From Candidatus Eisenbacteria bacterium (GTDB taxonomy: Bacteria; Eisenbacteria; RBG-16-71-46; SZUA-252): DNA of 57,751 nt. Made by a program: the position numbers and the translations under genes. Positions within the stretch are counted from its first letter, which is position 1. Every line of letters starts with the position of its first letter. Shown in pieces: positions 42,409-49,567 of the stretch. The notes under the pieces were generated by a model, which worked only from the letters and a program-made list of their open reading frames with translations, did not search any database and was not told the origin of the DNA. Location: the NCBI GenBank assembly GCA_005893305.1, contig VBOZ01000036.1, positions 1 through 57,751 on the forward strand, in the 5' to 3' direction.

Positions 42409-45400
42409 CTACGCGGCTTCAGACGCCTCGCCCGCAACCGCCACCTCAGGTACCTCCTCACGCGCGGCCGCCCGCGCGTGCGCTCCCGCGACGAGCATGT
42501 AGACCGCCGGCACGACGAAGAGCGTGAAGAACGTGCCGATCACCATGCCGCTCACGAGCGTGATGCCGATGCTGTTCCGTGCGCCGGCCCCCGGCCCGTG
42601 TGCGAACACCAAGGGTAGATGACCGAATACCGTCGCCGCGGTCGTCATCAAGATCGGCCGCAGCCGGGTCCCCGCGGCATCGATGACCGCCGCCAATTTC
42701 TCCACACCGGTCTCGCGAAGGTGATTCGCGAACTGGACGATGAGGATCCCGTTCTTCGCGACCAGCCCGACCAGCGTGATGAGGCCGACCTGGCTATAGA
42801 TGTTCATCGTCGTGAAGCCGAGGAACGAGAAGAGCAGTGCGCCGCTGATGGCGAGCGGAGCCGAGCCCGCAAGGATGACGAAGGGATCGCGGAAGCTCTC
42901 GAACTGGGCCGCGAGCACCAGGAAGATCAGGACCGCGGAGAGCAGGAAGATGCCGAGGAACCGGCTGCCTTCCGTGCGGAGCTGGCGGGACTCGCCCGCG
43001 TAGTCGACCGTGAAGCCCTGGGGCAGTATCGACTTGGCCTCGCTTTCCAATACTTGAAGCGCCTGGTCCAGCGACACCCCCGGCGGGACGACGCCTTGGA
43101 TCCGCACGGCGTTGAGCTGCTGGAACCGCTTCAGCTCCCGCGGCTCCGTCGTGGTCTCGAGGGTCGCGAAGGTCGAGAGCGGCACGAGCCGGCCGCCGGT
43201 CCCGGTGACGTAGATGTCCTTGAGCTGGTCGGTCGTCAGGCGCTCGCTCCGCTTTACTTGGGGAATCACCTTGTAGCTCCGACCCTGGATGCTGAATCGA
43301 TTGACGTAGTTTCCGCCGAGAAGCGTCGAGAGGTCCTTGCCCGCCTCGCTCATCTCGACCCCCTGGGAGCGGACCTTGTCGCGGTTGAACACGACCCTCG
43401 CCTGGGGCTGGTCGAATTTGAGATCCGCGTCGGCGAACATGAACATGCCGCTCGCGAACGCCTTTCCGACGAGCTTGTTGGCGAACTCCACGAGCTGCTC
43501 CGGCTCGGCCGTCGAGGCGACCACGAAATCGACCGGGAAATCGCCGCCCCCGGGCAGTGCCGGCGGGATCAAGGAGATGACCCGGATTCCCGGAATCTTC
43601 GAGAGACCCATCGAGGCCTCGACCTGGAGCTGCTGGGCCGTCTTCTTCCGATCGCTCCAGGGCTTGGTGACCATGCCCCCGAAGCCGCCGGTCGGGAAAG
43701 CCAGCTGGAACGTGTTCTTGTACTCGGGGAACTTACGATAGACGCCCTCGACCTGCGCCGAGTAGAGCTTGGTCTGGTCGAGCGTCGAGTTCGGCGCGGC
43801 CTGAATGATTCCAAAGACCACGCTCTGGTCCTCGCTCGGCGCCAGCTCGTGCATCGAGAACATGTAGAAGGGGATGATCAACGCGACGACGACCGCCCAT
43901 GCGACATAGACCGCGGGCCTGTACTCGAGCGTCCGGGTGAGTGCCCCCTTGTAGGCCTCCCGCACGCCGTCGAAGCGCCGGTTGATCCACCCCGCGAAGC
44001 CGCGCTCATTGTCGCCGGCGCGGAGCAGCTTCGATCCCAGCATCGGGGAGAGCGTCAGGGCCACGATCCCTGAAATGATGACCGCCCCCGCGAGCGTGAA
44101 CGCGAACTCGCGGAACAGCGACCCCGTGAGACCGCCCTGGATCGCGACGGGGGTATAGACCGCCGCCAGCGTGAGCGTCATGGCGATGATCGGGCCGATC
44201 AGCTCGCGCGCCGCTTCGATCGCCGCTCGGAACGGCGTCACGCCCATGCGCAAATGTCGCTCCACGTTCTCGACCATCACGATCGCGTCGTCGACCACGA
44301 GCCCCACCGAGAGCACGATCGCGAGCAGGGTGAGCAGGTTGATCGTGAACCCGGCCACCATCATCATGAAGACCGCGCCGATCAGCGAGATCGGAATCGC
44401 GACGACCGGGATGATCACGGCGCGCACCGACCCTAGGAAGAGGAAGATGACGAGAATCACGATGAGCAGCGTCTCCGTGAGGGTCTTCAAGACCTCGCGG
44501 ATGGCGCTCTCGATGTACTCGGTCGAGTCGTAGGGGACCCCGGCCTTCATTCCGACCGGCAGCTGCGCCTCGATGGCGGGCAACGCCGCACGGACGCGCC
44601 CGATCACCTCGAGCGTGTTGGCTGTGGGGAGCACCCAGATTCCCATGAAGACCGCGCCCTGGCCGTCGAAGCGGACGTCCTGCTCGTAGTTCTCGGCGCC
44701 CAGCACGACATCGGCGATGTCGCCGAGGCGAACGACGGTGCCCTTGTCCTGCTTCACGACCAAGCGGCGGAACTCGTCGGCCGTCTTGAGGTCGGTGTTC
44801 GCGACCAGGTTCACCGAGACCATCGACCCTTTCGTCTGGCCCAGCGTGGAGAGATAGTTGTTGTCGGCCAGCGCGTCGTGCACCTGCGACGCCGAGATGC
44901 CCATCGCCGCCATCTTCTCGGGCTTCAGCCACACGCGCATCGCGAAGGTGCGGCCGCCGAGGATGTCCGCGCGCTGCACGCCGTCGATCGCGCTCAGCTT
45001 TGGCTGCACGACCCGCATCAGGTAGTCGGTGATCTGGTTCTGGTCGAGATCCTTGGAAGAGAAGCCGAGGTACATCGCCGCGAACCGGTTGTCCGCGGTC
45101 GCCAGCTCGATGACCGGCGCCTGTGCCTCCGGCGGCAGGTCGTTCCGCACCTGCGCCACCTTGGCCTGGACCTGGGTGAGCGCCGCGTTCGTGTCGTAGT
45201 TGAGCTTCAGGTGCACGGTGATCGTGCTCACGCCCTGGGCGCTTGACGACTCGATGTAGTCGATGCCGTCGGCGCTCGCGATCACCCGCTCCAGCGGCGT
45301 CGTGATGAACCCGCGCACCAGGTCGGCGTTCGCGCCGACGTAGGTCGTCGTCACCGTGAGGATCGCGATGTCGCTCCGCGGATACTGCCGGACGCTGAGC

Positions 45401-45492
45401 GATCGGATCGACTGGAGCCCGGCGATCAGGATGACCAGGCTCACGACCATCGCGAGAACTGGTCGCCGGATGAATAGATCGGTGAATTTCAT
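42409..45492 (-). CDS. RND efflux transporter, AcrB/HAE1 type
   Basis: A 1027-residue inner-membrane pump subunit. It starts KFTDLFIRRPVLAMVVSLV, typical of HAE1 pumps. Twelve TM helices are arranged in two blocks, and TM4 carries LSVGLVVDDAIVMVENVERH with the Asp pair of the proton relay. The two large periplasmic loops and the second-half TM repeat near residue 860-1000 (LVGLVAKNGILIVQFAN) are complete. It is coupled (TGATG) to the membrane-fusion gene and is the last gene of the pump operon. Sequence type (MdtB/MexK-like) suggests drug or hydrophobic-compound export. Confidence 0.93.
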   Translation of the reverse strand: MKFTDLFIRRPVLAMVVSLVILIAGLQSIRSLSVRQYPRSDIAILTVTTTYVGANADLVRGFITTPLERVIASADGIDYIESSSAQGVSTITVHLKLNYDTNAALTQVQAKVAQVRNDLPPEAQAPVIELATADNRFAAMYLGFSSKDLDQNQITDYLMRVVQPKLSAIDGVQRADILGGRTFAMRVWLKPEKMAAMGISASQVHDALADNNYLSTLGQTKGSMVSVNLVANTDLKTADEFRRLVVKQDKGTVVRLGDIADVVLGAENYEQDVRFDGQGAVFMGIWVLPTANTLEVIGRVRAALPAIEAQLPVGMKAGVPYDSTEYIESAIREVLKTLTETLLIVILVIFLFLGSVRAVIIPVVAIPISLIGAVFMMMVAGFTINLLTLLAIVLSVGLVVDDAIVMVENVERHLRMGVTPFRAAIEAARELIGPIIAMTLTLAAVYTPVAIQGGLTGSLFREFAFTLAGAVIISGIVALTLSPMLGSKLLRAGDNERGFAGWINRRFDGVREAYKGALTRTLEYRPAVYVAWAVVVALIIPFYMFSMHELAPSEDQSVVFGIIQAAPNSTLDQTKLYSAQVEGVYRKFPEYKNTFQLAFPTGGFGGMVTKPWSDRKKTAQQLQVEASMGLSKIPGIRVISLIPPALPGGGDFPVDFVVASTAEPEQLVEFANKLVGKAFASGMFMFADADLKFDQPQARVVFNRDKVRSQGVEMSEAGKDLSTLLGGNYVNRFSIQGRSYKVIPQVKRSERLTTDQLKDIYVTGTGGRLVPLSTFATLETTTEPRELKRFQQLNAVRIQGVVPPGVSLDQALQVLESEAKSILPQGFTVDYAGESRQLRTEGSRFLGIFLLSAVLIFLVLAAQFESFRDPFVILAGSAPLAISGALLFSFLGFTTMNIYSQVGLITLVGLVAKNGILIVQFANHLRETGVEKLAAVIDAAGTRLRPILMTTAATVFGHLPLVFAHGPGAGARNSIGITLVSGMVIGTFFTLFVVPAVYMLVAGAHARAAAREEVPEVAVAGEASEAA

Positions 45493-46548
45493 CAGCTGTC
45501 CTCCGGCTTCGGCGCGGGATTGTTACCCGGCCGGATCTGGTTGTTCACGAGGACGGACGCTCCGTTTCGAAGCTTGAAGACGCCCGAGGTCACGACTTCC
45601 TCCCCCGCCTTCAATCCGGATACGATCGCGACCTGGTCGCCCCGGTTTCCGCCCAGCTTCACGAAGCGCTGCTCGACGCCGCGGTACGACTTGCCGTTTG
45701 GACCCTTGAGGTCGGTCACGACGAAGATCGAGTTCCCGTACGGCGCGTAGCTGACGGCCGTGGCCGGGAAGCCTCCCGTCCGGATTCCGGAATATCGCCT
45801 GGATCTGGACGTTTCGGGTCGCCTCGTCGACCACCGAATTGATGGCGGTGACCTTGCCCGACGGGATGACCGCGAGGCTCTCCGCCGCCACCATCACCGA
45901 CGCGCCCACCTTCAAATCGCCCAGCTCCTGCTGCGGCACGGAGAAGTTAACGTAGACCGGATCCAGCGACTGGAGCGGCACGACCGGATCGCCGCCCTTC
46001 AAGTACTGGCCCAGGTTGATCTGGCGAATGCCCAGGACCCCGGTGAACGGCGCCCGGATCTGTTTCCGGTCGATGATCGCGCGGATCTCGCTCGCGCGGG
46101 CTTCTGCCGATTTGAACTCGGCCGAGGACCGATCGAACTCCGCCTGCGAGGCAACCTCCTTCTCGAGCAGGTGGCTGATGCGCTCGAGGTTGAGTCGGGC
46201 GAGCTCACGCTGTGCGTCCGCGGCGGCCAGCTGCGCTTGCTCCTGGCTCACGTCGAGACTCACCAGCACCTCTCCCGCCTGCACGCTCCTGCCGGATTCG
46301 AACGCGATCTTCTCGACGATGCCGGGCAGGTCCGCGCTCACCGTGACGCCTTGAACCGCGGCGACACTACCGATGACGCTGGTGGTCGCCGGCCATTGTT
46401 CCTGACGCGCGGCGATCGTGGTAACCGCCTCGGGAGGCGGCGACCAGGTCTGCGCCATGGCCGCATGGATCTGCTGGAACTTCACGAAACCCAGGCCGGC
46501 GACGAGCACGGCCAACGCTGAGACCACGATAATCATTCGCTTGTTCAT
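45492..46548 (-). pseudogene. Membrane-fusion (periplasmic adaptor) protein, frameshifted
   Basis: From the ATG at 46548 the frame encodes a membrane anchor (MIIVVSALAVLVAGLGFVKF), barrel and lipoyl segments (VTVSADLPGIVEKIAFESG), a coiled-coil hairpin and beta-barrel up to IFRNPDGRLP near 45770, then runs into unrelated Arg-rich sequence. The proper C-terminus (ATAVSYAPYGNSIFVVTD onward, to 45492) continues in another frame. Around the switch the usual RPGMF-type strand of adaptors is missing, so about 15-18 residues were deleted together with the frame shift. As written the adaptor should not work. Real lesion or assembly error cannot be told apart here. Confidence 0.85.
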
Positions 46549-46558
46549 GATTTCCTCC

Positions 46559-48127
46559 CTATCGCCTTGTTCCGTTGACGTTGATGCCGCGTTCTTCGAT
46601 CAACGACCCGGTGGCGCGCCCCATTTCCGCGCGCGCCATCCGGTAGTCGGTAAGAGCCGAGATCTCATCGAGCCGGGCTCGGGACAGATCGTTCTGGCGC
46701 GTCAGCACCAGGAAATTCGTGGAGAGGCCGGTCTCGTACCGGTCCTTTTCAGCGGAGAGCTGAACCTCGGCCGCCTCGCGCCCCGCGCGGGACGACTCGA
46801 TCCTTTGACCCGCGGTCTCCAGCGCGGACGCGGCGTCGAGGACCTCCGCGCGGATCGCCTTCCGCACGCGCACCAAGTCCGCCTCGGCCTGCCGCTCGAC
46901 GTGGCGGGCGATGTCGGCCTCCGCGCGCGCCGTGCGGTTCCGTATCGGAAGGCTCAGTACCAGCGCCACCCGGGCCGCGTCGAAGTCGCCGTCGCCGAGC
47001 GATTGGAACGACTGCGCGAGGGCCCCGTCGAGATTCGAGGGGAGCGGGCCGGCCGGACCCGCAGGGTTCCGCGAGCCCGCGAGCCCAAAGCGGTCGTACG
47101 AAGCGACCGCGTCGAGCGCCGGCCAAACCCCGCTGCGCGCGAACGACGTCTCGGCGTGACGGCGCTCCACGACGGCCCGCGCCGCGCCCAGCTCCGGCCG
47201 CGCCGCGAGCGCGCGCTGCAACGATGCCGCGACGTCGACCGGGGTCACCTCGACCGCAGCGCTGTCGGCGGGAGCGATCTCGGAGAGCCACATCGACTCG
47301 TCGGTATCCTCGAGGATCAGGAGCTTGAGGTCGTTCTCGGCGCGGGCGGTCGTTTCGCGCGCGGCCAAGAGCTCGCTCCGCCGACGCTCCAGCTCCGCGC
47401 GCGGCTGAGCCACCTCGGTTCCAGGCACCGCGCCCGTCTGCACGCGCGTGCGCGTCTCATTCAATTGCTCCTCCGCGAGGCGCACCGCTTCCTCGCGAAC
47501 GCCTACGCCGAGCCGGGCGGCGGTGAGGGCCCAGTAGGCCTGCTCCACCGCCGCGACCGTTTCCGTCAGCGTGCGCCGAAGGGACGCGTCGGCTTGCCGA
47601 CGACCCGCCTTCGCGACACGCACAGAGAGTCGCGCCCCGTCGATCGCCCGATCGCGCAGAAGGGGCTGCCTCAACTCGACGCCGACCCGGGTGCTGTAGG
47701 CCGGGGAGAGCCGCGCAAAGCTTCCCTCGGTCTTATCCCGCGCGGCCCGCCCCCGCAGGGATAGCGCGCCGCCGGTGGGAAGGAGCTGGTGAAGCGTGAC
47801 GCCGCCCTCAGCCGTGCTGGCCTCGGGGGCGATCTGGTTGGGCAGGGTGCCCGAGAACGAAGAGTTCAATGGCTCGTTCGACCTCGACCATCCTCCGTCC
47901 AGCTCCGCCACCGGATCGTAGGCGCCGCTCGCGCTGCTCACGGCCGCCTTGGCCGCGGCGAACGACTCGCGCTCGATCAGGAGCCCCTCGTTCTTCTGCA
48001 GAGCCAGGTTGATCGCCTCGTCCAGGGTCATGCGGTGCTCGGCGCCGAACGCGGGGGCCGCCGACAAGGCGAACGCCATCAGTAGCGGCGCCAGCGCGAC
48101 GATTCGTTTCGACTTCCCAAGATTCAT
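46559..48127 (-). CDS. TolC-family outer-membrane efflux protein
   Basis: A 522-residue protein with a signal peptide (ALAPLLMAFALSAAPAFG) and the two TolC repeats: MTLDEAINLALQKNEGLL at the start of the first and VDVAASLQRALAARPELGAARAVVE at the second, with long helical hairpins between strand segments. It forms the outer-membrane duct of a tripartite pump with the adaptor and RND protein encoded next. ATG overlaps the stop of the small upstream gene as ATGA. Confidence 0.9.
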   Translation of the reverse strand: MNLGKSKRIVALAPLLMAFALSAAPAFGAEHRMTLDEAINLALQKNEGLLIERESFAAAKAAVSSASGAYDPVAELDGGWSRSNEPLNSSFSGTLPNQIAPEASTAEGGVTLHQLLPTGGALSLRGRAARDKTEGSFARLSPAYSTRVGVELRQPLLRDRAIDGARLSVRVAKAGRRQADASLRRTLTETVAAVEQAYWALTAARLGVGVREEAVRLAEEQLNETRTRVQTGAVPGTEVAQPRAELERRRSELLAARETTARAENDLKLLILEDTDESMWLSEIAPADSAAVEVTPVDVAASLQRALAARPELGAARAVVERRHAETSFARSGVWPALDAVASYDRFGLAGSRNPAGPAGPLPSNLDGALAQSFQSLGDGDFDAARVALVLSLPIRNRTARAEADIARHVERQAEADLVRVRKAIRAEVLDAASALETAGQRIESSRAGREAAEVQLSAEKDRYETGLSTNFLVLTRQNDLSRARLDEISALTDYRMARAEMGRATGSLIEERGINVNGTRR

Positions 48128-48363
48128 TCTTCACCTCGCTTCCGTAGTTCGATCTTCTGGAGGCGCTCGTCGATGGCTCGTGCGAAACGCTCCAGCTTTT
48201 GAGGATCGAGGCAGGCGAGCGACGCCAGCTCGAAGGACGTCAGCTCGATGCCGCGTTCGGCCAGCTCTTTCAGAGCGGCCGTTGGGTTCATCTTGAATCG
48301 GCGACGCAATCCTTCGTCTGTCGCCAAGACACCGATGATTCGTTCGACATGTAGTTGGCTCAT
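48124..48363 (-). CDS. Small Os1348/LigA-like (NHLP-clan) protein, first gene of the pump operon
   Basis: A 79-residue, all-helical protein: SQLHVERIIGVLATDEGLRR, then a segment with NPTAALKELAERGIELT, and LACLDPQKLERFARAID. The VERxIGxLxTDExxRxxF ... L..LDPxxLExFAxxxDxRLQ pattern is that of small proteins annotated as Os1348 family or LigA-like, related by fold to nitrile-hydratase-type RiPP leaders. No Gly-Gly cleavage site or obvious core peptide follows the helix region. The Shine-Dalgarno AGAGGAG (48370-48376) is too close to the ATG at 48369 but well placed for the ATG at 48363, which decides the start. Role is unknown; translation is coupled to tolC. Confidence 0.65.
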   Translation of the reverse strand: MSQLHVERIIGVLATDEGLRRRFKMNPTAALKELAERGIELTSFELASLACLDPQKLERFARAIDERLQKIELRKRGEE

Positions 48364-48390
48364 TTGCATCTCCTCTCGCGTAACGCCTAT

Positions 48391-48407
48391 CTCAAGAGAC
48401 GTGCCAA
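48391..48407 (-). promoter_or_regulatory. Sigma54 (-24/-12) promoter of the pump operon
   Basis: On the minus strand TTGGCACGTCTCTTGAG: the TGGCACG -24 box is exact, GG and the -12 G are 10 bases apart, and the -12 reads TTGA instead of TTGC. The transcript would start near 48381, about 18 bases ahead of the first gene. Confidence 0.7.
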
Positions 48408-48473
48408 GTCGTGAGGCGTCGGCGAAAGAGCGTGATTCCCATGTGCGCGTGGAGCTTGACGTCACGCGCGTAA

Positions 48474-48531
48474 GTCGAACGAGACGGACGGGCTTCGACG
48501 TGTATGTAGATAAATCGACAGAACGTCGATT
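48474..48531. promoter_or_regulatory. Candidate upstream activator sites of the sigma54 pump promoter
   Basis: Two dyads lie 95-150 bases upstream of the predicted start. One is AATCGAC-AGAAC-GTCGATT (48513-48531), with perfect 7-base arms. The other is GTCGAA (48474-48479) facing TTCGAC (48494-48499). All arms share the TCGA core. Position and symmetry fit binding of a Fis-type HTH dimer such as the activator encoded at 49568-51712. Confidence 0.5.
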
Positions 48532-48597
48532 GGCGGGCGGGACCGACCGCTTCCTCCAGATCACGCGGGGGACCGAGCGTTTCGACCCGAAACGGGC

Positions 48598-48624
48598 GAC
48601 GCCGGGCTTTTTGGGCCCGGCGTC
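48598..48624 (-). terminator. Strong hairpin after the outer-membrane protein gene
   Basis: GACGCCGGGC and GCCCGGCGTC form a perfect 10-base stem with a 7-base loop, 46 bases beyond the stop of the gene at 48670-49305. There is no T-run after the stem on either strand, so it is a hairpin-only terminator or an RNA-stability element. Confidence 0.5.
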
Positions 48625-48669
48625 TGAGGGGGGTATGGGCGGGACTGTGTTGCGGGGTGCTCGAGGAAA

Positions 48670-49305
48670 CTAGAACCGATACAGGAGACCTACGGTGCCG
48701 CGCTCCATCCAGATATTGTCCGCGCCCTTGGAAGTCGAGAGCCCGGTGGAGTTGTTGGACGGGAACGCGACCAGCTCACGTACATCGGCGCGCACGCCCC
48801 AGCGGTCATTCAGTCCATAGGACACGCCTCCGCCGAAGTTGATCGCGAACGCGGTCTCGGACTTCGAGAGCTGAGGGACCCGATCTGGATCGGTGTTCGA
48901 CAGGAACGTGACCGCGCCCGCTCCGGCCGCCAGGTACGGCGTCAAATTGGATACCGGGAAATCGGCGCGCAGATTGGCCTGGTACGCGAGAATATCGGCA
49001 GACTTCTTGTCCTGGGACACACCCGATCCAAGATCGACGCTCTGCTTGACCGGGATCAGCCACGTGAACTCTCCTTCAGCGGCCAACCTCGACGTCATGC
49101 GGTACGACACGGTCGCGACAGCCGGGACGTTGACGAAGTGGTCCGGCAACGAGGTGTCATTCTTGTTCAGAGCCTGGACCCCGCCCATGAGCGAGAGCTC
49201 GGCCCGGGACTCCCCCGCCGCGGCGGACGAAACGGCGCCGGCGACGAGGAACGCGGCAACTGCTACGGCACTGGCGAAACGGATGCTCCCTTTACTGGTC
49301 TTCAT
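48670..49305 (-). CDS. Outer-membrane beta-barrel protein, about 211 residues
   Basis: Signal peptide (FASAVAVAAFLVAGAVSSAAAG), then strands such as VATVSYRMTSRLAAEGEFTW and LTPYLAAGAGAVTF, and the ending GTVGLLYRF with terminal Phe. The layout is that of small 8-stranded OmpA/OmpW-like barrels. The ATG at 49305 has GGGGAGG seven bases upstream. It has its own sigma54-type promoter at 49400-49416, matching that of the pump operon, so it may be co-induced with the pump. Confidence 0.82.
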   Translation of the reverse strand: MKTSKGSIRFASAVAVAAFLVAGAVSSAAAGESRAELSLMGGVQALNKNDTSLPDHFVNVPAVATVSYRMTSRLAAEGEFTWLIPVKQSVDLGSGVSQDKKSADILAYQANLRADFPVSNLTPYLAAGAGAVTFLSNTDPDRVPQLSKSETAFAINFGGGVSYGLNDRWGVRADVRELVAFPSNNSTGLSTSKGADNIWMERGTVGLLYRF

Positions 49306-49399
49306 GGCATTCCTCCCCAGAGGGGTTTGCGGCGGCGCGGCGCCGGGGCGCCGTTTGCGTCGGGCGGGCCGCCCGCCGCTTCCTCTGGTCATGCGTTAC

Positions 49400-49416
49400 A
49401 TCAAGCAACATGCCAA
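49400..49416 (-). promoter_or_regulatory. Sigma54 (-24/-12) promoter of the outer-membrane protein gene
   Basis: On the minus strand TTGGCATGTTGCTTGAT, identical at 13 of 17 positions to the pump-operon promoter, including the unusual TTGA -12 box and the 10-base GG-to-G spacing. The transcript would start near 49390, leaving a leader of about 85 bases. Confidence 0.62.
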
Positions 49417-49513
49417 TGGAGCGATCGGGACGCGAGTCGGCCGATACTCTTTGCGCTCGTGGAAGTTGTGCTGCTTAAGACGAGGCGGTGAAGTTTCGGG
49501 GAGGTTTCTTGGA

Positions 49514-49552
49514 GTTGCCGAGAGATCAGCAGGCTGTCGATTTCTCGGCAAC
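49514..49552. promoter_or_regulatory. Long inverted repeat with the shared activator 10-mer
   Basis: GTTGCCGAGA (49514-49523) and TCTCGGCAAC (49543-49552) are perfect 10-base arms with a 19-base spacer. The spacer and right arm contain CTGTCGATTT (49534-49543), the reverse of AAATCGACAG found at 48512-48521. It is centred about 145 bases upstream of the predicted start of the outer-membrane protein transcript, an enhancer-like distance. It is also 16 bases after the stop of the activator gene, so a terminator role is possible, though no T-run follows. Confidence 0.5.
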
Positions 49553-49567
49553 CGCCGAGCAACGCAG

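Noticed and set aside
42619-44073. Plus-strand open frame of 484 codons opposite the RND gene
   Set aside because: Entirely antisense to conserved transporter sequence; composition typical of an antisense frame.
48598-48624. Classical intrinsic terminator
   Set aside because: The stem is perfect but no T-run follows on either strand, so it is listed with reduced confidence only as a hairpin.
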